Positions 49,292 to 57,929 of a DNA stretch of 64,000 bases are shown piece after piece. Origin of the DNA: Methanofollis sp. UBA420 (lineage in GTDB: Archaea; Halobacteriota; Methanomicrobia; Methanomicrobiales; Methanofollaceae); contig NZ_DAGX01000003.1 in assembly GCF_002498315.1 (NCBI RefSeq), forward strand, positions 46,786 through 110,785. The letters are read 5' to 3'. Made by a program: the position numbers and the translations under genes. The notes under the pieces are model-generated. The model was given only the letters and a program-made list of their open reading frames with translations. It ran no database searches and had not been told where the DNA came from. The first letter of the stretch is position 1, and every line of letters begins with the position of its first letter.

Positions 49292-49995
49292 TCCTTTTCC
49301 CTCAAGGTGTTGACAATAGATTCGACGTCCATCGATGTGCACAGGACGGTTATCCGGTCCCGTTCAGCAAGGCGGGGAACGAGCGGGTGAACCTGCTCCA
49401 CCTCCAGTCCCTGGAGGATGACGCAGCGCGGCTTGAAGGGGGTCACCCGGATCGCCACGAAGGGAGATTTCCCGGTCGAGACATTCGTGAAAATGAGTGC
49501 GCGCTCCGTGCTCCACCCGTAGATCCTGTTGAACTCGTTTGCAGAGAGTTGCAGGATCGCATTGAGGCTGTTGACCACGGTATACCCGAAGATCGAGAGG
49601 TCGAGGGTGCCGCAGAGCGTGCGGGCGCCGATGGCCTTCGCGAGGTCGGTCAGCTGGACTGAGGACGCGTAGTCGTGGATGTCGTAGATGACATCCTCGT
49701 CGATGTTGGTGAAGAGAATTCTCGAAAACCGCTGGATATGTCTGCCGCCGTTCTCCTCGTCGATTGCGAGGATTGTGTCGACGATTTTGCCGACGACGGC
49801 GGTTCCGGGGCTTTTCCGCCTTCCTCCCTCATAGTCGGAGATGACTGAGGGAGAGACGCCGAGCCTCTCTGAGAGCACCCCCTGGGGGATGTCGAAGCTC
49901 ATGCGCCATTTTTTCAGCGCTTTCCCCGGTGAGTCCGAGAGCGTAATCTCACCTGCCATCTTCTCAGCAAGCTGCTTACGCAGTTCGGAGTTCAT
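49285..49995 (-). CDS. HTH (XRE-type) transcriptional regulator of the mevalonate operon
   Basis: The N-terminal third has an XRE-type helix-turn-helix (DIPQGVLSERLGVSPSVISD, YEGGRRKSPGT), and the rest is an archaeal effector domain (FTNIDEDVIYDIHDYASSVQ, STERALIFTNVSTGKSPFVA, ERDRITVLCTSMDVESIV). It overlaps HMG-CoA synthase by seven bases and heads that operon, so it probably senses a pathway compound and controls its own transcript. ATG 49995 follows a TATA-like GTTAATTTTTTAATG; an upstream TTG 50010 is possible. Confidence 0.88.
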   Translation of the reverse strand: MNSELRKQLAEKMAGEITLSDSPGKALKKWRMSFDIPQGVLSERLGVSPSVISDYEGGRRKSPGTAVVGKIVDTILAIDEENGGRHIQRFSRILFTNIDEDVIYDIHDYASSVQLTDLAKAIGARTLCGTLDLSIFGYTVVNSLNAILQLSANEFNRIYGWSTERALIFTNVSTGKSPFVAIRVTPFKPRCVILQGLEVEQVHPLVPRLAERDRITVLCTSMDVESIVNTLREKEW

Positions 49996-50107
49996 GGTTG
50001 TAGATATCAATCACGCACATTAAAAAATTAACGAATCGCACATCGACAATCTACGACATTTTCCGATTGGCAATCCATATATAGGATGCATCTCAATTGT
50101 GGTATGT

Positions 50108-50776
50108 ATGATGGATGCAGGAGATCTCCAGTGCCTGAAGGTCGTTGCGCTCATGGGCGGCCTGCGGAGCTCAGCCTGGATGTCCTCGCAGTCTCTGGCG
50201 AATGCCCTGAACATCAGTCCGCAGACGGCCTCCCGTCGCCTGAAGTCACTCGAAGCAACCGGACTGATCACGCGCACCGTCAGGCCTGACGGCCAGTATG
50301 TCGCCGTCGCCCCTGCCGGGGAGGAGGAACTGCGGCATGAGTTCTCGGCGTACACGCGGATATTTTCGCCGGAGGGAGGCTACTATATCCTCAAAGGGAC
50401 GGTGATCAGCGGCCTTGGCGAGGGACGGTACTATATCGACCACCCCCAGTACCGTGAGCAGTTCCTGGAAAGACTTGGATTTGATGCCTATCCCGGCACG
50501 CTCAATGTTCGCCTGGACCCGGAAAGCGTCCGGGTGAAGCGCCGCCTGGAAGGTCTGATCTGGATCGGGATCGAAGGCTTCGAAGCCGACGGTCGGTCTT
50601 TCGGAAGTGCTCGATGTCTTCCGTGTAGAATCGGAGACTGCCCGGGTGCGATCATCGAGCCCGGACGGAGTCACTACCCGGAAGAGATTATCGAGATCAT
50701 CTCGCCGGCCCCTTTGCGCGAGACATTTGGACTGCATGACAACGATAGTGTACAGGTAGAGGTTACCCATGATTGA
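50108..50776 (+). CDS. ribK: CTP-dependent riboflavin kinase with N-terminal HTH
   Basis: The C-terminal half is archaeal RibK (riboflavin + CTP to FMN): KGTVISGLGEGRYYIDHPQY, PGTLNVRLD, and RSHYPEEIIEIISPAPLRETF. The N-terminal about 85 residues form a winged helix (SSQSLANALNISPQTASRRL, KSLEATGLITRTVRPDGQYV), so the protein may regulate riboflavin genes as well. ATG 50108 lies about 25 bases after a TATATAGG box; GTG 50099 and ATG 50111 are close alternatives. It overlaps ribB by eight bases. Confidence 0.95.
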   Translation: MMDAGDLQCLKVVALMGGLRSSAWMSSQSLANALNISPQTASRRLKSLEATGLITRTVRPDGQYVAVAPAGEEELRHEFSAYTRIFSPEGGYYILKGTVISGLGEGRYYIDHPQYREQFLERLGFDAYPGTLNVRLDPESVRVKRRLEGLIWIGIEGFEADGRSFGSARCLPCRIGDCPGAIIEPGRSHYPEEIIEIISPAPLRETFGLHDNDSVQVEVTHD

Positions 50777-51440
50777 AGATGCATGTGCCGCCCTGAAGGC
50801 GGGCAAATTTATCCTTCTCTATGACTTTGACGACCGTGAACGTGAGACCGACCTTGTTATCTGCGCCGAGGCCGTCACCCCGCACGACGTGCTGACGATG
50901 CGGAAAGACGGCGGTGGCCTCATCTGTACTGCCGTTCACCCGGAAGCTGCAAAGAGGCTCGGCCTCCCCTTCGCTTCCGATCTGCTTCACGATTTCGAGG
51001 CCGTCGAGCACCTCGGCGACATCCCGTACGACCGTAAGAACCACTCGTCCTTCTCGATCTGGGTGAACCACCGGAGCACCTATACCGGCATCCCTGACCG
51101 TGACCGGGCGACGACTATCAACGCCATCGCCGACCAGGTACACAAGTCCCTCAACGGCGGCGGGCACGACTTCAAGGCAGAGTTCAGGACCCCTGGCCAT
51201 GTGGCGCTCCTCCGGGCCGCCGAAGGGTTGCTCGACGTCCGCAGGGGCCAGACCGAACTCTCGATCGCCCTCGCCGCCATGGCCGGGGTGACCCCGGCCC
51301 TTGTTGTCTGTGAGATGCTTGACGACGAGACCGGCCTCGCCCTTTCCAAGGAGGATGCACAGGCCTATGCCCGTGATCACGGTCTGGTGTTCATCGAGGG
51401 AAAAGAGGTTCTCGAACAGTGGGAAAAGAGATCTGCCTGA
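50769..51440 (+). CDS. ribB: 3,4-dihydroxy-2-butanone 4-phosphate synthase
   Basis: RibB makes the four-carbon unit of riboflavin from ribulose 5-phosphate. Seen: FILLYDFDDRERETDLVICA (acidic metal site), DGGGLICTAVHPEAAKRLGL, and HVALLRAAEGLLDVRRGQTE, then LALSKEDAQAYARDHGL. 223 residues, normal for the stand-alone archaeal form. Its ATG overlaps the ribK stop by eight bases, a translationally coupled riboflavin/FMN pair relevant to F420-linked flavoenzymes such as FrhB. Confidence 0.95.
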   Translation: MIEDACAALKAGKFILLYDFDDRERETDLVICAEAVTPHDVLTMRKDGGGLICTAVHPEAAKRLGLPFASDLLHDFEAVEHLGDIPYDRKNHSSFSIWVNHRSTYTGIPDRDRATTINAIADQVHKSLNGGGHDFKAEFRTPGHVALLRAAEGLLDVRRGQTELSIALAAMAGVTPALVVCEMLDDETGLALSKEDAQAYARDHGLVFIEGKEVLEQWEKRSA

Positions 51441-51582
51441 TCGCCGCGTTTTTGCTTGTTTGCTTGATTGGGCCTGAAAATGGGGGCGCTCCCCTCTCAC
51501 CATTTTGAAATTGTTCCAAAGTTGTGGCAGGTCTTGATCAAAAAACGTAAAAACTATATGTTCTCGAATTTGAATATTTCAT

Positions 51583-52233
51583 ATGAAAAAGGATGCCGTA
51601 GCCTACCTTACCACGCGGAAAAGGGGCGACCCGGAGCATCAAAAAGAGATCATTGATGAATTTTGCAAATATCGGTTTACCGTTAATAAATTCTTCAGTG
51701 ATCATCGAATGACCAACACCGCTCCCAGGATGCGCGAGGGCTATCAGCAGATGCTTGAATATGCACGGGAAAACAGGGTTGAACACCTTCTTTTTCCTGA
51801 TCTCCCCGCTCTTGCAAAAAGTCTGGAATTCGAGGTTGAGGAGTTGAGGGCCCTTGTCGAGGAAGGTTTTGTCCCCTACTTTGCGAAGGATGACTTTTTC
51901 GGCTACCCCGATGACCCCGCACTCAGGATCCTGGCTGTCAGGAATTTTGTCGAGTACATGGCCCCCTGCATGGAGACGATGAAGAAGGCGGCCCGCACTC
52001 CGGCACGTCCGGAGTCCGGATCCCGGGGCACCATCGGGCGGCCACGCGCCCTGAACGACGGGCAGATCGAGGCACTGATCACCGTCCGTCGTTCCGGAAC
52101 CAGCATCTCCCAGATCTGCCGGATGTTCAGCGTGAGCAGGAGCACGGTGTCAAAAATCCTCGCAGAATATCCCGAACTCAAGGGCGAGTGGAAGGGGAAG
52201 CGTTCTCCGGCCGAAAGTGCCGAGAGCGAGTAA
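51583..52233 (+). CDS. degenerate serine recombinase-like DNA-binding protein
   Basis: The plan is resolvase N-domain, then a Hin-type helix-turn-helix (GRPRALNDGQIEALITVRRS, ISQICRMFSVSRSTVSKIL, about residues 147-190). The catalytic site is gone: where resolvases have Y-A-R-V-S-T this protein has AYLTTRK, so Arg and the nucleophilic Ser are Thr10 and Arg12, and the DRL-R-R arginine motif reads PALAKSLE. It cannot be an active recombinase by that chemistry and is more likely a domesticated regulator. A TATA box (ACTATATG, about 51554) precedes it. 216 residues. Confidence 0.7.
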   Translation: MKKDAVAYLTTRKRGDPEHQKEIIDEFCKYRFTVNKFFSDHRMTNTAPRMREGYQQMLEYARENRVEHLLFPDLPALAKSLEFEVEELRALVEEGFVPYFAKDDFFGYPDDPALRILAVRNFVEYMAPCMETMKKAARTPARPESGSRGTIGRPRALNDGQIEALITVRRSGTSISQICRMFSVSRSTVSKILAEYPELKGEWKGKRSPAESAESE

Positions 52234-52786
52234 TACTTTTTTTCGAGCGTCACCCTGTCCACGACAGGGGGAGGACAATTTCCCTTCGTCGGATCTTAGA
52301 TCCTGTCTTCTCCGATCCCCATCCTGTCGGGACGACCGAAGGAAATTGAGAAAATCGGCTCTGTAGAATCACTGATGAAACGAAGTTTCAGGCGGTTCTT
52401 TGAAAAATTCTACAGGGGTTTTCATGGTAAACCATCATATTGAGGGTATTCCCGGAGTCCTGATCAGGGCAATTTCCAACCCCGCTCCCTCCCCCTCCCC
52501 GGCAGCAGGGGTGGCCGGGAGAGGGAGCATTACCTGCAATCATACCGGGGCTCTGGGGGCGTTGAGTCCTGCCGGATTTCATTCTGTTCTGCCCACGGCC
52601 CCTGCTATGCCCGGATCATCGGATCTCTTCGATATGGCCCCGAACAGTAGGTCGGATCCCCTGATTGGAGGCAAATCCGGGCGTATTCGACCCGGGCCAT
52701 GTCCCGCGGGGTCACACCCTCCTGACATGCAGGTACCACAGGGATAGGATCTGGGGTCTTCCTGAGTGAAAAGGGCCAAAAAAGGT
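52234..52786. other. 550-base gene-free stretch with inverted repeats
   Basis: No credible gene. CAATTTCCCTTCGTCG (52276-52291) is nearly inverted by CGACCGAAGGAAATTG (52333-52348), enclosing about 40 bases. Dispersed palindromic repeat copy 2 follows. The remainder is a C-rich low-complexity run. It could hold a structured RNA or the scar of an inserted element. Confidence 0.45.
52361..52436 (+). repeat. dispersed palindromic repeat, copy 2
   Basis: CTGTAGAAT (52361-52369) pairs with ATTCTACAG (52407-52415), ATGAAA pairs with TTTTCAT, and an inner TGAAAC-GAA-GTTTCA hairpin lies at 52376-52390. The core 52375-52399 is 24 of 25 identical to copy 3 and 21 of 25 to copy 1. Confidence 0.75.
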
Positions 52787-53365
52787 TCAGATGGTGATCT
52801 GGGCAAGCGCCTCATAGACCATCCGGCGGTACACGTCGAGATTTGTGGCGTAGTGCTCCCCGGCAAGCTTCGAGTCCTCGGTCGTCCCGAAGGCTTCGAG
52901 CCTCTTCAGGGTTCTTTCGGCAGCGTCAAGAACCCAACAGTTCCGCATATCCTTGTCGACGACCGTCACCGACTCGGCCCGCACCGAGACGAAGACCCGG
53001 CCGTCTGGCGCCTCGTAGACACTCGGTTTTCCGACGACTGCGACGAATGCCGGGGGCTCGATCTTCGAGACCTGCGTCATCGCCTCCTGCTGGAAGGAAC
53101 TGGCGGAGACAAAGAAGGTCCCTGTCGGGTCGGAGACGCGGATCTGGTAGAAGATGTTCTGATCGCCCCGCTTTTCCTTCTGGGTCATCGACCCGATGAT
53201 CAAGACCCTGTTGCACCTCTCCCCTGTCGGGAGGAGGACATAGGTCGGGCTCTTCTCGTCCTCTCCGTCCTTGAAATGGTAATGTGCCTCGCGCAGTTCG
53301 GCCGCGAAGACCCTGCGTGCCGGCTCGCGCTGGTAGCGCGGCGTGAAACGACTTTCACTCTGCAT
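52787..53365 (-). CDS. RPA-associated OB-fold protein (COG3390-type)
   Basis: This is the usual partner of archaeal replication protein A. A short basic N-terminus (RFTPRYQREPARRVFAAELR) is followed by an OB fold (RVLIIGSMTQKEKRGDQNIF, YQIRVSDPTGTFFVSASSF, AFVAVVGKPSVYE) and a helical tail. It overlaps the RPA stop by 11 bases, so the two are cotranscribed and likely form one ssDNA-binding complex. ATG 53365 is preferred over the longer frame at 53416. 192 residues. Confidence 0.85.
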   Translation of the reverse strand: MQSESRFTPRYQREPARRVFAAELREAHYHFKDGEDEKSPTYVLLPTGERCNRVLIIGSMTQKEKRGDQNIFYQIRVSDPTGTFFVSASSFQQEAMTQVSKIEPPAFVAVVGKPSVYEAPDGRVFVSVRAESVTVVDKDMRNCWVLDAAERTLKRLEAFGTTEDSKLAGEHYATNLDVYRRMVYEALAQITI

Positions 53366-54590
53366 GTGACTCGCCTCCGATCTGGTTGAGAAGTTCTGTA
53401 TGCCGGTCTGTATCAAAGGAGAGGGGCCTGCACTCCCTTACAAGGAGAGTGTCGCCGAGGTCGCTCCCTGAACAGGCGAAGTAGCGGCCCATCACGGCAT
53501 CCCTGATCTTGTAGAAAACGTCGTCCAGTCCGAGGGGGCTTTCCTGGGCGATCGTTACCGCCTCGTCGAGAGAAAGCCCGGTGACCGCCTCGACGACATC
53601 CTTCTGCATGAGGATATTGTGTGCCGTCGTCCCGTCGTCGAGCACCCCCTTGATCCTGATATCATATCTGAAGTTGTCCTGGACCTCGTGGACAGGGCAG
53701 TAATTCCGCTTCGAGAGGACGCGGTTGCACCCCTCCACAGGGCAGCGCTTGACAAGGCCCGATCCCGGGCCGACATTCACGATAGCCCCTGTGACGGTGG
53801 CCGCGCCGGTCCCGACGGTGATCTCGGCCTCTTCGTCAGGGAAACACTTCGCGCCGTTGAGGGTGATGGAAAGCCGCCCCTGGTATTCGTCCACAGCCGC
53901 GTAGAAGATGTTATAGACCATCCCCGGCTCGAGCCGCTCCATGCCCTCCTCTTTCCAGATGGTGAACTTGATCGTGCCCGACTCGTCGCCGACGATGCCG
54001 GTCTGGAGGATCCGCTCGTGCCTCGCCTCCCATTCCTGGACCATCTTCACCTTCACGCTGGCGACGCCCGGCCGTAAGTCGGCGATCCTGGCCATCTGCG
54101 GCATGATCGGGATCTCCTTCTCGATCGCCGTGATCGTCGTCCCGCTGTGGAAGTTCAGCTTCGGCGTGCCGCGGTACTCGTCCACGACCGCGGACTCGAT
54201 CCTGTACCACTGCCCCTCTTCCATCAGGGGTGCCTTTGCCCTCTCCCAGGCCGTGAACTGGATCGCGCCTGTAGCGTCGGCGATGGTCCCGCTCTGGCTG
54301 ATCGCGGTCGAGGCTGGTTTTGCGATGCCGACGATCTTCCCCTCGACAGTCGCCCATTCGCCAGGAAGGAGAGACCCGATCTCGCGCATCTCTGAGGACG
54401 GGCCAGGCATGGACGCGAGGTTGTGATCGCGTGCGAGGTTCTCGGATACGGTCTTTTCGGCCTCGGTGAGGTTGACGCCGAAGTCCTCAACGAGGGTTCG
54501 GAGTTTCTTTTCCACCTCTGCGGGGTCGATTTTGACCTTCTGCGACTCGAACTTTCGGGAGATTCTTTGTGCTGCTTCGGATAGATCCAT
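53355..54590 (-). CDS. rpa: replication protein A (ssDNA-binding)
   Basis: Archaeal single-stranded DNA-binding protein for replication and repair. At least two clear OB folds (WATVEGKIVGIAKPAST, VKVKMVQEWEARHERILQTG) are followed by a zinc finger, CPVEGCNRVLSKRNYCPVH (about residues 290-308), and a C-terminal OB-like domain. 411 residues, with an N-terminal helical segment. Promoter not obvious. The RPA-associated gene follows with overlap. Confidence 0.93.
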   Translation of the reverse strand: MDLSEAAQRISRKFESQKVKIDPAEVEKKLRTLVEDFGVNLTEAEKTVSENLARDHNLASMPGPSSEMREIGSLLPGEWATVEGKIVGIAKPASTAISQSGTIADATGAIQFTAWERAKAPLMEEGQWYRIESAVVDEYRGTPKLNFHSGTTITAIEKEIPIMPQMARIADLRPGVASVKVKMVQEWEARHERILQTGIVGDESGTIKFTIWKEEGMERLEPGMVYNIFYAAVDEYQGRLSITLNGAKCFPDEEAEITVGTGAATVTGAIVNVGPGSGLVKRCPVEGCNRVLSKRNYCPVHEVQDNFRYDIRIKGVLDDGTTAHNILMQKDVVEAVTGLSLDEAVTIAQESPLGLDDVFYKIRDAVMGRYFACSGSDLGDTLLVRECRPLSFDTDRHTELLNQIGGESHAE

Positions 54591-54706
54591 CTACATCTCC
54601 AGATGAGCATCGTCACCGCTCGATATAAAATGTGAGGGGCGGAGGGTGAAAGTTGGTACAGGCCCCCTGTTGCACTTTTAAGTATTGGAGCGACCAACCT
54701 CTGGGT

Positions 54707-54898
54707 ATGGCGATCACCGCTGACAGTACGATCCTGGAACTCCTCCAGGCAAAGCCCGAAGCTGCGGAAGTCCTGATGCGTTTCGGCATGGGGTGCCTTG
54801 GCTGTGCCATCGGCAGAGGCGAGAGTATCCGGCAGGCCGCGGATGCCCATGGCATCCCGCTCGAAGAACTTGTTGCCGCGCTCGGCATCCAGGAGTAA
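54707..54898 (+). CDS. DUF1858 domain protein (63 aa)
   Basis: The DUF1858/ScdA-N-like domain has the pattern MAITADSTILELLQAKPEAA, EVLMRFGMGCLGCAIGRGES, IRQAADAHGIPLEELV. The conserved CLGC pair is present (residues 28-31). Such proteins are thought to be redox or metal partners of hybrid cluster and related proteins. ATG 54707 is about 25-35 bases after a TATA-like CTTTTAAGT. The gene converges with cbiZ by a three-base gap. Confidence 0.9.
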   Translation: MAITADSTILELLQAKPEAAEVLMRFGMGCLGCAIGRGESIRQAADAHGIPLEELVAALGIQE

Positions 54899-54901
54899 AA
54901 A

Positions 54902-55807
54902 CTATTTTTCCGGCTTCCCTCTGAGGGAAGTCCGGTATTTTTTCAGCTCTCCGAGCGAAGCCTCGGGGTTTCGCCGCAGGTATGCGGCGACCGCGGGCTC
55001 GTGGAGGAGGGTGCAGCGGCTGCAACTCCAGACCGTCCCGCATGACGAACTTTCGACCTCTTCGCCGAGATCCCTATCCCCGCAGGGGTAGAACGGACAG
55101 TAACAGAAGTCGCAGGCCTGCCCCGGGAAATGACAGGGATAGTAGGGACACCCTTCAGGCCGCCACTCGACCCAGTGGTCGCCCCCGTACCGGGAAAAAA
55201 TGAAAAATGATGGTTTGTCCCGGATGATCCTCCCCTGCTGGCGGGCAAGCGCCTCCTGGACTCCCTGGAGAACGGCGGCATAGACCCGCCTGCCGATCCC
55301 GGTAAAAGTGCCTGCATAGGTGTGGGCCACATCCCCCTCGCAGGCGACCGCCACCGCATCGGTGGTCGTGCCGGTGAAGTCGTACCCCATCAACCTGAGC
55401 GCCTGCGCCTTTGCCTCCGTGGCGGTGATGATCGTCTCCAGGAGGGCGCCGTCGGAGAGGCCCTCCCGAGAGGTGACGATGATATTGATCGTGTGGGGAT
55501 GCCCGGGGTCAGGGTCGGGGTTCGGGTTCGTGACGCCTGCCGTGACGAAAGCCGTGATATAGTCGTACTGCAGGACACAGAGGTACTGCATCGGGACAGC
55601 GGTCAGGAGGCCGAAAAAGTCGCCGCCGATCCCGGCCGAGGCCGCGATCTCCCGGAGATAACGGGGGGGATCGGCATGGTCGAAATTTTCCGGGACCGTG
55701 TGATTGAATATCGTCGACACTCCCCTGACCCCGCCGCCGATCCCGGTGCTCCCGGCCCTGAAGGTACCCCGCACAAAGAGGGTGTCACGGGTGTGGTAAT
55801 ATCTCAT
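54902..55807 (-). CDS. cbiZ: adenosylcobinamide amidohydrolase with C-terminal Cys-rich domain
   Basis: CbiZ cleaves the aminopropanol from scavenged adenosylcobinamide so that it can re-enter cobamide synthesis. The N-terminal domain shows FVRGTFRAGSTGIGGGVRGV, FGLLTAVPMQYLCVLQYD and INIIVTSREGLSDGALLETI; the last about 100 residues add a Cys-rich small domain (CPYYPCHFPGQACDFCYC, PCGD, CSRC). This fusion is known in methanogens. ATG 55807 overlaps the stop of the upstream Zn-domain gene by four bases. 301 residues. Confidence 0.88.
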   Translation of the reverse strand: MRYYHTRDTLFVRGTFRAGSTGIGGGVRGVSTIFNHTVPENFDHADPPRYLREIAASAGIGGDFFGLLTAVPMQYLCVLQYDYITAFVTAGVTNPNPDPDPGHPHTINIIVTSREGLSDGALLETIITATEAKAQALRLMGYDFTGTTTDAVAVACEGDVAHTYAGTFTGIGRRVYAAVLQGVQEALARQQGRIIRDKPSFFIFSRYGGDHWVEWRPEGCPYYPCHFPGQACDFCYCPFYPCGDRDLGEEVESSSCGTVWSCSRCTLLHEPAVAAYLRRNPEASLGELKKYRTSLRGKPEK

Positions 55808-56166
55808 GCAACGGTGTACCTGACCCTGTCTTTGAGTTCCTGCTGTTTTCCGGCATTCCAGCCGGAGACATCCTGAAGGTATCCGGTGACCCGGCTGATC
55901 TGGGTGACGTCGTGGGTGCCGCATTCCGGGCAGACCGGGGCACCGCATAGGGGGCAGTACTCGATCCCCGAGACGATCTCGTGAGCACAGTGGGTGTGGT
56001 CGAGGGGGCACATGATCTCAAGCTGGGTTTCGCCGCAGACCGGGCAGGGATCGGTCCCGACCACATGGTTGCAGGTGTGGCACTTGTACCTGCGCTCTTC
56101 GACCGGGATGTCAGATAACTTCCTGTATTTTTTTGCCAGCGCCAGTTGCTCGTCGCTCCACTGCAT
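55804..56166 (-). CDS. stand-alone anaerobic ribonucleotide reductase (NrdD) C-terminal domain
   Basis: Only the tail of NrdD is present: Cys pairs CHTC...CPVC, CPLC and CPECG, then THDVTQISRVTGYLQDVSGW, NAGKQQELKDRVRYTV. In full-length NrdD (about 700 residues) this part holds the zinc site and the glycyl-radical segment RV-x-GYL, here RVTGYL. It is 120 residues, with its own ATG, and overlaps cbiZ. It may activate, replace or regulate a full NrdD encoded elsewhere, or be a zinc protein of another role. Confidence 0.8.
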   Translation of the reverse strand: MQWSDEQLALAKKYRKLSDIPVEERRYKCHTCNHVVGTDPCPVCGETQLEIMCPLDHTHCAHEIVSGIEYCPLCGAPVCPECGTHDVTQISRVTGYLQDVSGWNAGKQQELKDRVRYTVA

Positions 56167-56303
56167 GCTTAATCCTTCCTGCTGAAATTATTAAAGGGTA
56201 CTTCTTTCGGCCGGTTGCCGGTGGGAACCCATGAAAAGACCCGTCTTACTTCCCTTATCCCGAATCGTAAGATATTATAATCTAATCCTGTTACCTTATA
56301 CCA

Positions 56304-57929
56304 ATGCATTCAATAAATTCCCTTGTCTCCCATTTTTCAGGGGAGAAATGGGGTGGCAGGAGTTGTACACGATATTTCCTGCTCGCCGCCCTCCTTTTTC
56401 TCATGGGGTGTGGTGTCCCGGCCTCTGCCGCCGTATTTTCTCATGAGGAGAACGGATCGGGCGTCCCTGGTCTGCCACCCCTGCTGGGGCCGGCTTCAGG
56501 AAACGAGCAACCCGCCCCTGTGATGGCCGCGGCCGTTGAAGAGATGGATCCCCTCTCCCTGTATGCCGCACAGGCCCGGGAGGCCGTGGACGAGATCTCG
56601 GGTTCTCTTGCGTCTGCCGGGAATAATACGGGCGTGACCGACGTTACGGCCTTTCCCCTCATCACCGACCCTGACCTTGCCAATACCGGCTATCTAGGGC
56701 GTCCTATGGGTGTGAAAATTGTGGTCGTCTGCCCGGCCGAAGGCGACCGTCTCCAGAATACCCTCTGGTGGTATGAGAAGGACGCGACGGCGATTGCCAG
56801 GGCTCTCTATTCGGGGGAGATAAAGGACAGACTCGGCTTTGTCACCGTCGTCTTCAGGAAAGCTGACGGGAAGGCAACTTCTCTCAAACTTGTCCTGAAT
56901 GCGGCCGAATCTTCTCTGGCTATCTCAGGTAATGATACCGCCTATATCCGGAATATTGACTGGTCAGGTGTGGAGATAGCGAAAGGTGTGTCGATCGCCG
57001 GCTATGAACCGCCGGGATCTGCGGTACGGGGGCCTGTGAAGGCCGGGAATGGTGGATCGACACGGGCCATTCCTCTGGATGTCCTGAAGGCTGAGGTTGC
57101 CGACGGCACGAATATGATGAACGTGAAGATAGATGAGATATCCCGTGCAGAAGACAGGAAAGACTATGCCGCCGTTGCCCGGCTCTCCGATGAACTTATT
57201 GGCATTGCCCGGACGCGGGAAAAGGATCTTCGGTCCTGCACCGTCCCTTCTGGATGTGCTCCTGCCCTCAATGAATACGGTGCCGGGCTCGGGAAGTATC
57301 AGGAGGCGGGGTCTCTCCTCTGGTATGGTGCGACCTTTGTTGATGACGACGCGTTTGCCCGCGGGAATGAGTGCCTTGTCCAGGGCCAGGCCAGGATCGG
57401 CAGTGCCCTGGAAAAACTTTCCCTGTCTGCCCCGGTACTCGGAGTCCAGGTGATCGCCGCGCAGTCTCTATACCCTGATGCCCTCGCTCCCCTGGGCCGG
57501 TACAAGTTCAAGGACGCTCCCGAGGGGAACACGATCTCGGTGAAGGTCGGCCCGGTCACGCGGCTGGACCGGTACACCACAGAGAAGGGTGATACAGTGA
57601 CCGAACACCTGCCGCCGTACGGGAAGGAGTTCCTCTGTGTGCTCGTGGAGATCAACCACCTTGGATACGGTGGAAAGGGGAGCCAGACATTCAGGACGCC
57701 GAAAGCATCAGGTTTTACTCTCCTTCTCGGTGGCGACAAGTACGTCCCGAAACAGCCTGAAGCATATATCGAGTGTGTCGGTTCTGTTTACTCTGATGTG
57801 ACTCTCAAAAGGAAGGACCGTACCATCGGCTATCTCGTCTATGAGATCCCGATCGCCTCTGACCCTGCGTCTGGATATCTTCAGGCAAACTTCGGCAAGG
57901 GCGGTTCTCCCATCTGGAGACTGGGCTGA
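56304..57929 (+). CDS. large exported protein with C-terminal Ig-like (DUF4352-type) domain
   Basis: A hydrophobic N-terminal segment (YFLLAALLFLMGCGVPASA) contains a possible lipobox (LFLMGC), so the protein is exported and perhaps lipid-anchored. A helical middle (EEMDPLSLYAAQAREAVDEI, IDEISRAEDRKDYAAVARLS) is followed by a beta-rich C-terminus from about residue 400 with the pattern of antigen-like DUF4352 domains (EFLCVLVEINHLGYGGKGS, YIECVGSVYSDVTLKRKDR). Start ATG 56304 follows a TATACC-like box. No neighbour suggests a role. Confidence 0.75.
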   Translation: MHSINSLVSHFSGEKWGGRSCTRYFLLAALLFLMGCGVPASAAVFSHEENGSGVPGLPPLLGPASGNEQPAPVMAAAVEEMDPLSLYAAQAREAVDEISGSLASAGNNTGVTDVTAFPLITDPDLANTGYLGRPMGVKIVVVCPAEGDRLQNTLWWYEKDATAIARALYSGEIKDRLGFVTVVFRKADGKATSLKLVLNAAESSLAISGNDTAYIRNIDWSGVEIAKGVSIAGYEPPGSAVRGPVKAGNGGSTRAIPLDVLKAEVADGTNMMNVKIDEISRAEDRKDYAAVARLSDELIGIARTREKDLRSCTVPSGCAPALNEYGAGLGKYQEAGSLLWYGATFVDDDAFARGNECLVQGQARIGSALEKLSLSAPVLGVQVIAAQSLYPDALAPLGRYKFKDAPEGNTISVKVGPVTRLDRYTTEKGDTVTEHLPPYGKEFLCVLVEINHLGYGGKGSQTFRTPKASGFTLLLGGDKYVPKQPEAYIECVGSVYSDVTLKRKDRTIGYLVYEIPIASDPASGYLQANFGKGGSPIWRLG

